Below, piece after piece: positions 23,378 through 32,078 of a stretch of DNA of 48,539 nt. The notes below the pieces were generated by a model. It was not told the origin of the DNA and did not search any database. It saw nothing but the letters and a program-made list of their open reading frames with translations. How positions within the stretch are numbered: position 1 is the stretch's first letter; every line of letters begins with the position of its first letter. Both the position numbers and the translations under genes were made by a program. Source of the stretch: an uncultured bacterium (GTDB taxonomy: Bacteria; Bacillota_I; Bacilli_A; RFN20; CAG-826); NCBI GenBank assembly GCA_949297275.1, contig CASFQR010000014.1:1-48539 (forward strand), written 5' to 3'.

Positions 23378-23492
23378 GACCAATTTATATATGTTAATCT
23401 TTTAAATATTTTTAATTAAAAAAAATTATTGTTGAATGGAATAATTAAGACCAATTTATATATGTTAATCTTTTAAATATTTTTAATTAAAA
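23351..23492 (+). repeat. Perfect 71-bp tandem duplication
   Basis: Two adjacent copies (23351-23421, 23422-23492) include the last codons and stop of the LRR gene plus its 3' flank. The second copy abuts a gene that lacks its 5' end, so the boundary is a rearrangement point or an assembly artefact. Confidence 0.85.
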
Positions 23493-23948
23493 AATCATTT
23501 AGCAATTCAAAAAGTCTTTAAAAAATATGGATATCAAGATCCTGAAGATAGAACATCTGTCATAAGAGTAAAAATGGTAGATAAAAAAGGCAGCAAAATT
23601 ATCCACTCTATTGATTTTGCAATATTTCAAGATATACGAAATGCTGATGGCGAATTCATCGAAAAGTATGCTAGGAAATATGACAATGGTTCTTATGGTT
23701 GGACTACTCGAGGCGGTAAAAATGATGAAGCCTTAGAAAAACTAGAATGGTTAAATAAGAACATCGGAGATAACGGGAATCAAAAATATCCATATTGGTA
23801 TAGTGAAGATTTTTCATTATTAGATGATTTAAAGCAAGAATACTTGAAACTTAATAATAACAATGATGAAGAAAAGTGTTCATTTCAACTATTCAATGAA
23901 GCAATAGATAACATTTATAATCAATGGCAACAATGGATTAATAAATAG
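23487..23948 (+). pseudogene. Unidentified gene lacking its 5' end
   Basis: The frame is open from right after the tandem duplication (HLAIQKVFKKYGYQDPEDRT..., SKIIHSIDFAIFQD) to a TAG stop, about 150 residues, with no good start at its beginning. An internal ATG at 23574 lacks a ribosome binding site. The sequence is hydrophilic with aromatic-rich C-terminal half (NQKYPYWYSEDFS, NQWQQWINK). I do not recognise the family. The 5' part was probably removed by the rearrangement that made the 71-bp repeat. Confidence 0.6.
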
Positions 23949-23995
23949 CCTCACAAAGCCCTTACGTTTGCCTTCTGTTGCGTCAATTTCTTTAA

Positions 23996-24013
23996 GTTGA
24001 GTTTATACTCAAC
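23996..24013. repeat. Perfect palindrome
   Basis: GTTGAGT-ttat-ACTCAAC. There is no T run on either side and no gene start nearby. Its function is unknown. Confidence 0.5.
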
Positions 24014-24059
24014 AATTAAACAGTTTCAAATGTAAGCAAAGAAGTGGGATCAAGCGTTT

Positions 24060-24350
24060 ATTAAGGGGTTTCGTTTATCTAGTAAGGGTATCATTTCTCT
24101 AGTAGGGGCCGCGTTTTGTATCAAAGCGATAGCACAAAGACATCTTATAACTAACATTTTGATACAAAGTAAGAGAATCGAAGTGAATGATATTTGCTCG
24201 AGAAATCGGGCATTTTTCTTATTATTAGTCTTTTACTTTTGATTCGAGCTGACAGGTTTAAAAAATGGTTCTACTAACAAAATGAAAGCCTACTAGATAA
24301 ACGTTTCTCTACTTGAAAAAGATACCCCACTAGAGAAATGATACCTTTTA
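24060..24350. repeat. MITE-like segment: ~20-bp repeat units in inverted orientation at both ends
   Basis: The left end (24068-24112) has two units and the right end (24270-24345) has four units in opposite orientation. They share CTAGAGAAATGATACC and CTAGATAAACG with the array at 4945-5012. The middle (24146-24215) repeats the ACATTTTGATACAA block that follows tRNA-Ser(CGA) near 4810. No gene fits inside. It looks like a non-autonomous or internally deleted transposable element. Confidence 0.55.
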
Positions 24351-24445
24351 GTGCAAAAATAATAGTTGATTATTTTTTGAAATTAATTTTATTAGCCACA
24401 TTTATGTCAATTCCAAGTGAAAATGTCCCAACATTTTTATAAACA

Positions 24446-25129
24446 TTAATGTAAATAATAACGACTATTTTTAAATGCTTCTATGAAGGAGTCGTAATTT
24501 GGATATCTCCATGGATGATCCATAGGTGGTATCCAGTTTTTCTTTTTAGTTTTACATTTGATTTCCTCGTCAAATGTTATTAATGTCTCTTTATTTTTAT
24601 TAATTTTCTTTAAAACATATGCTTTATCAAAGATGTTTCCGTATAGTTCACCATTAAATCTTTCTATAACAATACATTTAGCTAATTACTAGGATAAATT
24701 CTTTGATCGTTTTCATCGTAAAAAGCATAATATTCATTTTTAAAAGAAATAGAACATCCTTTATCAACAAGTCTTCTAGACACCTTTGATAAATAATAAT
24801 CGATACTTAATTCTTCGATATCTGCAAATACTGAATCATACTCTTTACTAGAAAAAATATATAAATCTTTAAGTCTTTTATCGAATTTCAGTGACTAAAT
24901 TTGTTTTTAAACCCTTTAAAAAACAAGTTTTAAAAATATTGAACTCGTTTATAAACTTTTCAAGGCGAAAGAAATCATCAAATACTACAATATTTATCAG
25001 ACTTTTGATATCGTTGATGCCGCCGAAAGAATAATCTTGAAGATAAATTAGTCGTCTAAGAACAAGACAAAAAAATATTCTATAGACGAGATTAAAAAAG
25101 CCGTTAATTTCATCGAAAAATATTTTCAA
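24446..25129 (-). pseudogene. Decayed integrase-core (DDE) transposase
   Basis: Reading frames must be joined across at least two frameshifts. Conserved C-terminal blocks are ELSIDYYLSKVSRRLVDKG, FNGELYGNIFDKAYVL and KKKNWIPPMDHPWRYP near the end at 24446, the usual tail of integrase-core transposases of gut Bacillota elements. The N-terminal catalytic half is not recognisable. No terminal repeats were found. Confidence 0.6.
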
Positions 25130-25319
25130 AGTAAAATCCTTCTTTAATCAATCATCATATTAATTAGTAGCTAAATAAAAAGTTTTTTGCTTAGGACCAC
25201 TAACATTTTTATATTATTGCACTAAAAATCTCTAAATTATTGTCTCATTTAAATATCCATAAATATTATTAAGCGCACTTTACTAAAGAGAAAATTTTAT
25301 TTTCTTAAATTATAAAGAA

Positions 25320-25346
25320 AATGATATATCGCGAGGATATATCATT
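25320..25346 (-). terminator. Terminator of the AraC-family gene
   Basis: AATGATATATC-gcgag-GATATATCATT is an 11-bp perfect stem. On the minus strand it is followed by TTTTCTTT. Confidence 0.65.
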
Positions 25347-25376
25347 AAGAAAATCTAATATTTAAAAATTATTTAT

Positions 25377-26261
25377 TTAATGACGATGATTTCTAAAATC
25401 GATGGTTTCACTCATCGCTGGACGAGCAATTTCTTTAACGGATATGCCATACACCTTTTTAAAAGCTTCAGTCAAAGTGTTCGTGCTCGAAATGCCACAA
25501 AGTAAGGATATTTTATGCGTTTTATAATTCGTGTTTTCAAATAAACTGCGCGCTTTATTTAAGCGTAAGCGGAGCATGAATTGTTTAGGGGTATCATTGA
25601 TTTCATCTTTAAATAGCCGAATGAGATGTTCAATGGAAATATCAAACATTTGAGCAATTTCTTTAATCTTAATTTGCTTATCGTAATTTTCATATAAATA
25701 ATTGATAACATCGCGCACTACAGGAGTAACATTAATTGGGAAATCTGCGCGCGCATCGACAGTGCTATGAATTGAAGAGTACGCTAATTCGCGCAACAAA
25801 GCTTCAAGAATTGAGCCAACCATCTTCGTGTCCTTGCGTTCACTAGCAACAAACGCATCTTGTAATAAATCACCAGCTAAAGGCGATAAAACGAATTTAG
25901 ATTTAAAGAAGAATTCTTCATCTTGACTAAATTCTTTTAAGAAATCTCGCATATATAATGAATCAACTTTTAAGGCAAAAAATTCAATATCTTTGTCGCA
26001 ATTTAAGAAACCGTGTTTACGATAAGGTTGCACCATATAAACAAAACCGGCTTCCCCAAAAGTCATTTTATCTTCTAAAAACAAAGTGGGAATTGAAGAA
26101 ATTGGGATAAAAAAATCAAAGTGCTCGTCATTAAAAGAGATGTTTTTAATGCTTTCATTCTTGTGGCCTTTATAAAGGCGATGGTATAAAACTATTTTAT
26201 CCCCATCAATAGTCTTATTTTCATAACTTTTTTTGTTTAAATAATATTTTTTCTTAATCAT
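25377..26261 (-). CDS. AraC-family transcriptional regulator
   Basis: 294 aa. An N-terminal cupin-like sensing region (~1-180) precedes two C-terminal helix-turn-helix motifs (IKEIAQMFDISIEHLIRLFKDE and THKISLLCGISSTNTLTEAFKKVYG). The C-terminal tail KEIARP is typical. It lies 52 nt downstream of the ABC exporter genes on the same strand and could regulate them or respond to their substrate; the effector is unknown. Confidence 0.85.
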   Translation of the reverse strand: MIKKKYYLNKKSYENKTIDGDKIVLYHRLYKGHKNESIKNISFNDEHFDFFIPISSIPTLFLEDKMTFGEAGFVYMVQPYRKHGFLNCDKDIEFFALKVDSLYMRDFLKEFSQDEEFFFKSKFVLSPLAGDLLQDAFVASERKDTKMVGSILEALLRELAYSSIHSTVDARADFPINVTPVVRDVINYLYENYDKQIKIKEIAQMFDISIEHLIRLFKDEINDTPKQFMLRLRLNKARSLFENTNYKTHKISLLCGISSTNTLTEAFKKVYGISVKEIARPAMSETIDFRNHRH

Positions 26262-26313
26262 ACATAAATATTGTAGTAAAAAGTTGATATAAAATAAATC
26301 AATTTTTTTATTT

Positions 26314-28281
26314 TTATTCTAATTCAAAAGCCCCGGTATAAAGTTGATAATACACCCCTTTTTGGGCAATTAAAGTTTCGTGGTTACCGCGTTCAATAAT
26401 TCGACCATGCTCTAAGACCATAATTGCATCACTATTTTGAACGGTTGATAAACGGTGAGCGATGACAAAAACGGTACGACCTTTCATTAATTCATCGGTA
26501 CCTTTTTGTACTAATTGTTCAGTGCGAGTATCAATAGAAGATGTCGCTTCATCTAAAATCATTACAGGCGCATCAGCACAAGCTGCGCGAGCAATAGAAA
26601 TCAATTGGCGTTGTCCTTGCGATAAATTTGCACCATCAGCACGAATAATTGTATTAAATCCTTGTGGGAGACGGGTAATAAAATCGTAGGCATTAGCAAT
26701 CTTAGCGGCCTCATAAACTTCTTTATCAGTCGCGTTTAAGCGGCCATAACGAATATTATCCATCACTGACATAGTAAATAAATTCGTATCTTGTAAAACG
26801 ATGCCTAACGATCTTCTTAAATCGGCTTTTTTGATTTTATTAATATTGATACCATCATAACGAATTTTACCGTCTTGAATATCATAGAAACGATTTAATA
26901 AATTAGTAATAGTTGTTTTACCAGCACCAGTAGCCCCAACAAAGGCAATCTTTTGTCCGGGGTGAGCGTAAATTGAAACATTATGTAAAACGATTTTTTC
27001 AGGCACATAACCAAAGTCGACATCGTCAAATAAAATATCACCTTTTAATTCGGTTAAGGTTGTTGTGCCATCATGATGAGGATGTTTCCAGGCCCAAACA
27101 TGGTATGAACGATTATTAGTTTCAACTAATTTGCCATTTTCCCATTTAGCGTTTACTAAAGTTACATAACCATTATCGACTTCTGGTTCTTCATCGATTA
27201 AAGCAAAGACGCGCTGGGCACCTGCGATCGCCATTGAAGCCATGGAGATTTGTTGGGAAACTTGCGAGATGTTTTGATTTAAACCGCGTGTAAGCATTAA
27301 GAAAGTAACGATAATGGATGCATCAATTGTCGGCCAAACATTGGTAGATAAACCGCTCAAGCAAATCCAACCAAAATTTGGAACATCGAAATGCATTAAA
27401 ATGACTGCCACTGTCGCTACTAAAACATAGGTAACATTTCCGATATTACCTAACACCGGCATTAAGATATTACCTAAATAATTAGCTTTAGTGGAATTAG
27501 AACATAATTCTCCATTGACATCATTAAATTGCAATTTAATTTTTTCTTCATGGGTGAAGACTTTAATGACTTTTAATCCCGCCATCATTTCTTCGATAAA
27601 GCCTTCAAGTTTACCAACAGAAACTTGTTGTTCATAGAAATATTTTGTGCTCTTACCACCAATTTTCTTAGTGACTGTTAAAATGATAATTACGCCTAAT
27701 AAGACAACTAATAAGAGCCAAACAGAATAAACAGTCATCGCAATTAACATTAATGTCACCGCGCAGGCGGTTGAAAATAATTGCGGCAAAGATTGCGAGA
27801 TAAATTGTCGAATCGAATCGATATCGTTTGTATAGTGAGACATGATATCGCCATGCGAATGAGTATCAAAATATTTAATTGGTAAAGATTCCATTTTATT
27901 AAACATTTGAACGCGAATATCATTCATAATGACATGGGTTAGGCGGGCTAAAACTTGCGAATAGGTCGCAAAAGCAGCAAAACTTAAAAGATAAACAAAT
28001 CCCATACCCGAGATAACAAAAACTAAATTCAAAACATAAGGGTCGATAGCTTTAGCGGCAACAGCCGGCGCAATAAATTGACTAATAATTAATTGCATAA
28101 AGACTGAACTAGCTAGGTTGCCAATACAAGTAAATAAAATGCAAATCATAATCAAAATTAAGCGACCACGATATTGCTTCCAAAGAATATTTAATAAACG
28201 TTTCAAAACGCCAGCCTGCAATAGACCTTTAATATCTAAAGATCCCATCCTTCGACTAACGCGCGGACTTGAATTAGGCAT
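26314..28281 (-). CDS. ABC exporter half-transporter with canonical ATPase site
   Basis: 655 aa: six membrane helices (~residues 35-330), then an ATPase domain with Walker A GATGAGKTT, signature LSQGQ, Walker B MILDEATS with catalytic Glu and H-loop VIAHRLS. A ~45-residue insertion precedes the ATPase domain (KWENGKLVETNNRSYHVWAW), unusual for the family. The first bases overlap the end of the partner gene by 8 nt, so the two are translated together and should form a heterodimer of the LmrCD/BmrCD kind that exports hydrophobic drugs or lipids. Confidence 0.9.
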   Translation of the reverse strand: MPNSSPRVSRRMGSLDIKGLLQAGVLKRLLNILWKQYRGRLILIMICILFTCIGNLASSVFMQLIISQFIAPAVAAKAIDPYVLNLVFVISGMGFVYLLSFAAFATYSQVLARLTHVIMNDIRVQMFNKMESLPIKYFDTHSHGDIMSHYTNDIDSIRQFISQSLPQLFSTACAVTLMLIAMTVYSVWLLLVVLLGVIIILTVTKKIGGKSTKYFYEQQVSVGKLEGFIEEMMAGLKVIKVFTHEEKIKLQFNDVNGELCSNSTKANYLGNILMPVLGNIGNVTYVLVATVAVILMHFDVPNFGWICLSGLSTNVWPTIDASIIVTFLMLTRGLNQNISQVSQQISMASMAIAGAQRVFALIDEEPEVDNGYVTLVNAKWENGKLVETNNRSYHVWAWKHPHHDGTTTLTELKGDILFDDVDFGYVPEKIVLHNVSIYAHPGQKIAFVGATGAGKTTITNLLNRFYDIQDGKIRYDGININKIKKADLRRSLGIVLQDTNLFTMSVMDNIRYGRLNATDKEVYEAAKIANAYDFITRLPQGFNTIIRADGANLSQGQRQLISIARAACADAPVMILDEATSSIDTRTEQLVQKGTDELMKGRTVFVIAHRLSTVQNSDAIMVLEHGRIIERGNHETLIAQKGVYYQLYTGAFELE

Positions 28282-30145
28282 TTGGCTTACCCCCTATATT
28301 ATTTTGAATCGTGTGAATTTCTTGATAAATCGCATTCGTAGCTAATAATTCATCATTCGTGCCTAAACCATTGATTCTGCCATTATCCATAACAATAATC
28401 ATGTCGGCATCTTCAACCGAAGAAACTCGCTGCGAAATGATGATTTTAGTTACATTTGGTAAATCATCTTTTAAAGATTTACGAATTTGGGCATCTGTAC
28501 GCGTATCAACCGCACTTGTCGAATCATCAAAGATGATAATCCTAGGGTTTTTTAATAGGGCGCGCGCGATACATAAGCGTTGTTTTTGCCCACCACTAAC
28601 ATTCGTTCCACCTTGTTCGATATAAGTATCATATTTATCGGGGAAAGTTTGAATGAATTCATCCGCGTGAGCAATTTTGCAAGCATTAATCATTTCTTCA
28701 TCGGTTGCATCTTCTTTTCCCCAGCGTAAATTATCTTTAATCGTTCCAGAGAATAGAACATTTTTTTGTAAAACGACCGCAACATTATCGCGTAAGGTCT
28801 TCAAGTCATAATCTCGCACATTAACGCCGCCGACTCTAACTTCACCTTCGGTTGTATCATATAAACGCGAAATTAAATTCACTAGTGTTGATTTGGATGA
28901 ACCAGTTGAGCCAATAATACCAACTGTCATACCAGATTTAATATGTAAATTGACATCAGCAAGCGCGAATTTTTCAGCTGAAAGCGAATATTTAAAGCTA
29001 ACATCATCAAAATCAATCGCCCCATCATTAAGTTCATAAATAGGCTTAACAGGATTAACAATGGTCGATTTTTCAACTAAAACTTCATAGATACGATTCG
29101 CACTGGTAATTGACATTACAAGCATCACCATCACCATTGATAACATCATTAAAGAGGAGAGGATTTGAATACCATAAGTAATTAAGGATGACATGTCACC
29201 AACTGCTAAAACTCCGAAACGATAATCCTCAACAGCAGTATAATAAACTGCTAAAGCCCCAAGTGTACCAATTAAAATATTTGAAATATGAATTGTCATA
29301 TTCATTGCTGGAGTAGCCCAAGCAACTAATTTTTCTGCTTTAATAAAGCCGGTCATTAAATTGCCACTAGCTTTAGCAAATTTATCTTTTTCATAATCTT
29401 CACGGACATAAGATTTAACTACGCGGATACCTTTAACATTTTCTTGAACCGATGCATTTAAATCATCATATTTAGTAAATAACTTATTAAAAACTTTATA
29501 AGCTTTTAAAGAAATAAAAATTAAAACAAAACCTAAAACTGGTAATAAGGCGACAAAGATCCAACTTAAGGTCGCGTTGACACTAAAGGCCATTACTACT
29601 GAGAAAATCATCATTAAAGGTACTCTAATGACAATGCGAATTAGCATTTGGAAAGACATTTGAACATTATTGACATCAGTAGTCATTCTTGTAACTAAAG
29701 ATGAGGTTGAGAATTTATCAATGTTAGCAAAGCTAAATTCTTGAATTTTATAGAAAATATCTTGTCTAAGATTAGCGGCAAAACCTGTCGAAGCAATGGC
29801 GGCAAATTTACCACCTAAGAAACCAAATGTTAAAGATAATAAAGCTAATACTAATAAGACACTGCCTAAAACAATTAAGACCACAAAGTCTCTTTCTTCT
29901 CCAACACCATTAGGGTTGCCACCCATTACTTGCACAATTTTAGCTAAAATGCCAGTAGGTGGAACATCTTGAATAAAATTAATTAATTGACCAATAACAA
30001 AAGGTATTAAACATTCACAAAGAGTTTCAAAAGCCATAAAGAAAGGATTTAAAATCGCATAAACTTTATATTGACGAACAGAACGGGCTAAGGTGCGAAT
30101 AACCCCTTTATGTTTCTTTGGTAAATTACTACTTCTTTTCTGCAT
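28274..30145 (-). CDS. ABC exporter half-transporter with degenerate ATPase site
   Basis: 623 aa: six membrane helices then an ATPase domain with Walker A GSTGSSKST, signature NVSGGQKQR, Walker B IIFDDSTSA, where the catalytic Glu is Asp, and H-loop IISQRVS, where His is Gln. These two replacements mark the non-hydrolysing partner of an asymmetric heterodimeric exporter; the neighbour supplies the intact site. It follows the MarR gene by 11 nt, and the MarR stop lies within its AGGAGG ribosome binding site. Confidence 0.9.
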   Translation of the reverse strand: MQKRSSNLPKKHKGVIRTLARSVRQYKVYAILNPFFMAFETLCECLIPFVIGQLINFIQDVPPTGILAKIVQVMGGNPNGVGEERDFVVLIVLGSVLLVLALLSLTFGFLGGKFAAIASTGFAANLRQDIFYKIQEFSFANIDKFSTSSLVTRMTTDVNNVQMSFQMLIRIVIRVPLMMIFSVVMAFSVNATLSWIFVALLPVLGFVLIFISLKAYKVFNKLFTKYDDLNASVQENVKGIRVVKSYVREDYEKDKFAKASGNLMTGFIKAEKLVAWATPAMNMTIHISNILIGTLGALAVYYTAVEDYRFGVLAVGDMSSLITYGIQILSSLMMLSMVMVMLVMSITSANRIYEVLVEKSTIVNPVKPIYELNDGAIDFDDVSFKYSLSAEKFALADVNLHIKSGMTVGIIGSTGSSKSTLVNLISRLYDTTEGEVRVGGVNVRDYDLKTLRDNVAVVLQKNVLFSGTIKDNLRWGKEDATDEEMINACKIAHADEFIQTFPDKYDTYIEQGGTNVSGGQKQRLCIARALLKNPRIIIFDDSTSAVDTRTDAQIRKSLKDDLPNVTKIIISQRVSSVEDADMIIVMDNGRINGLGTNDELLATNAIYQEIHTIQNNIGGKPNA

Positions 30146-30156
30146 AATCTAACCTC

Positions 30157-30609
30157 CTATGAATTAAAGTTTTCTAAATTAAACATGGCTTTTTTTAAAT
30201 AAACAAGAAAACGCTTGCGGTCCTCTTCAGAAAAATTCTTCAATAACTCTTCTTGTAATTTATTTGCTTCAAGTTGAATATTATGATAAGTTTCTTCTCC
30301 TAAAGGTGTTAATGAAACATAGCGATAGCGATGATCACTTTCGCTAAGAAGGCGATTGATATAACCCTTTTGCTCTAAGAGTGATAATGTCTTTGATAAA
30401 GTGCCTTTAGTAATAGCGAAACGAATTTCAATATCTTTCTGTGAAATATCAAATTCTCGATGATCATATAAATAGGCTAATAAAAAGGCGGAAGAACCGA
30501 TTTGTTCATCTAAAGAGCGAATCGCATTAAGATTGCAAAAAGTCCTAGTTAATAGAGCATTAAGGCGTTTGATATTGAAAGTAATTGAGTCGAATTTGTT
30601 ATTTTCCAT
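30157..30609 (-). CDS. MarR-family transcriptional regulator
   Basis: About 150 aa winged-helix protein (ISQKDIEIRFAITKGTLSKTLSLLEQKGYI, then the wing DHRYRYVSLTPLGEE). I take the ATG at 30609 because the promoter and a palindrome lie just upstream; a longer frame to 30720 would run through them. It is first in an operon with the ABC exporter, the usual arrangement for MarR repressors of drug efflux pumps. Confidence 0.9.
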   Translation of the reverse strand: MENNKFDSITFNIKRLNALLTRTFCNLNAIRSLDEQIGSSAFLLAYLYDHREFDISQKDIEIRFAITKGTLSKTLSLLEQKGYINRLLSESDHRYRYVSLTPLGEETYHNIQLEANKLQEELLKNFSEEDRKRFLVYLKKAMFNLENFNS

Positions 30610-30628
30610 AATAATAGTTTGAAATAGA

Positions 30629-30665
30629 ACAATTCGTATTGTAATTATTTTTTTATATATGTCAA
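30629..30665 (-). promoter_or_regulatory. MarR-ABC operon promoter with overlapping operator palindrome
   Basis: On the minus strand TTGACA (30660-30665), a 16-nt spacer and TACAAT (30638-30643). The inverted repeat ACAAT-acga-ATTGT (30629-30642) covers the -10, as expected for MarR autorepression. Confidence 0.7.
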
Positions 30666-30693
30666 TAGGGCTTTTTAAATAATTTTTATAAAT

Positions 30694-30715
30694 AAAAAAG
30701 CTCCCGCAGGAGCTT
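30694..30715 (-). terminator. Terminator of the 32924-30734 operon
   Basis: On the minus strand AAGCTCC-tgcg-GGAGCTT followed by T6. It stops transcription just before the MarR promoter. Confidence 0.8.
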
Positions 30716-30733
30716 AGCAAACATATAAAAATA

Positions 30734-31177
30734 TTATTGTTCTTTCGCAGTTAAAGTTGGGGTTACTTCCTCTTCGCTTTTAACAATTTCGGCTTCAAGA
30801 ACTTTTTCTTCGCCATCTTCAATTAAAGAGGAGGCTAAGCGTTGTTGACGACGCATTTCTTTTTCTAAAACTCGATCTGTTTTTTTGGCATTAATTGCGA
30901 GTGTAATCACTAAAATAACAATGCCTGCTGCAAAGAAAATTAAACCATATCCTAGAAAATTAATTGGGGCATTCATCGTAGCCATTAAATTATTCTCTGC
31001 AATTTTTAAGGGATTAGTGTTCGCGTTTTCATTACTAAAACGCGCGACTAAATGTAAAACCATTAAAACGAGACCAAACATGGTTATTAAGCCACTGATG
31101 ACATACCAAGTAATTTCCTTCCAGGAGAAGGCGTTTTCTAAATTTGTTTTTGTTTTTGAATCTTTTTTCATCGACAT
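30734..31177 (-). CDS. Small two-helix membrane protein, unknown function
   Basis: 147 aa with two membrane helices (~24-48 TWYVISGLITMFGLVLMV and ~75-97 FLGYGLIFFAAGIVILVI). A charged C-terminal tail follows (RVLEKEMRRQQRL...LEAEIVKSEEE). I do not recognise a family. It is the last gene of a three-gene minus-strand unit (HAD phosphatase, unknown helical protein, this gene), so it may anchor or assist the 288-aa helical protein. Confidence 0.65.
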   Translation of the reverse strand: MSMKKDSKTKTNLENAFSWKEITWYVISGLITMFGLVLMVLHLVARFSNENANTNPLKIAENNLMATMNAPINFLGYGLIFFAAGIVILVITLAINAKKTDRVLEKEMRRQQRLASSLIEDGEEKVLEAEIVKSEEEVTPTLTAKEQ

Positions 31178-31211
31178 AAGTTTAGCACCCCATTATCGAA
31201 ACGCAAGTAAA

Positions 31212-32078
31212 TTATGCACCATGCTCTTTGGCCATTTTATCTTGCATTTTGCGACTATCTTCCACCATTTCTTTAACAAAAGCATTATAAGTGCTTTCAA
31301 AAATTGGTCCAGTTGCTTTTAGATAATCATTTATTTTCTCACGCACATCTTTAAATAAATCTGCGAATTTTTGCCCTTCTTTTAAATCTCGACGACCAGT
31401 CGCGCATTCTAATAACGCGAATAAAGGATCAATAAATTCATAATAATCGAGGCTACGGACCATCGCATTAGCCCGCACTAAATTAAAGAGGCGAATGACG
31501 ACACCAATATCGTTTTGAATGAAATTAGATTGCGGAGTAATCGCGCCTTTGGCTTCAATGCGCGCTTTATTATATTCATTGAATAATTTTTCAAATTCAT
31601 TAAAGAGAACAGTATTAGCAAAACCGCGATAATATTTTTCTTCTGCGTCCACTAATTTAATTAAGATATCATCGTCCCATTTTTGATTTTTCTTTGCGGC
31701 TTCGACATGGGCGATTTTCATGCGATTAATTTCTTCATGGAGGGGAATAGCTTTTTCTAAAATTGTTAAGTGCTGGGCACTATCGACTACTACTTCTTCA
31801 TTACGAATTGTGACAATGGTTGAGCCTTCACCATAAACCGTATCAAAAAAATCTTTTAAGGCGTTAAATAATTTTTCTCCCATTTCGCCATTATTGTCGC
31901 AAGCGACTTTTAAAGGCGATTGTTGGGTAATCGTCATTTCTAAAGCTTTTTTACGATTGTCGTAAAATAATTTAGAATAATTTGGTTTGGTAATAGCGTA
32001 TTCAAGCGAATCGCGAATGACACTATTGACACGCACAAAGTCACCAATAATGCGTGTAAAATTGTTTACTTCTGACAT
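31212..32078 (-). CDS. Conserved-looking helical cytoplasmic protein, unknown function
   Basis: 288 aa, almost entirely alpha-helical by composition, with no signal or membrane segment. Notable stretches are NFTRIIGDFVRVNSVIRDSL, IPLHEEINRMKIAHVEAA and FIQNDIGVVIRLFNLVRANAM. I find no catalytic motif that I recognise. The ATG follows the HAD gene stop immediately and has GAAGGA upstream, so the two are tightly coupled. Confidence 0.7.
   Translation of the reverse strand: MSEVNNFTRIIGDFVRVNSVIRDSLEYAITKPNYSKLFYDNRKKALEMTITQQSPLKVACDNNGEMGEKLFNALKDFFDTVYGEGSTIVTIRNEEVVVDSAQHLTILEKAIPLHEEINRMKIAHVEAAKKNQKWDDDILIKLVDAEEKYYRGFANTVLFNEFEKLFNEYNKARIEAKGAITPQSNFIQNDIGVVIRLFNLVRANAMVRSLDYYEFIDPLFALLECATGRRDLKEGQKFADLFKDVREKINDYLKATGPIFESTYNAFVKEMVEDSRKMQDKMAKEHGA

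Noticed and set aside
26462-28625. Plus-strand open frames opposite the ABC exporter genes
   Set aside because: They are reverse-strand shadows of conserved ATPase motifs and lack start context.
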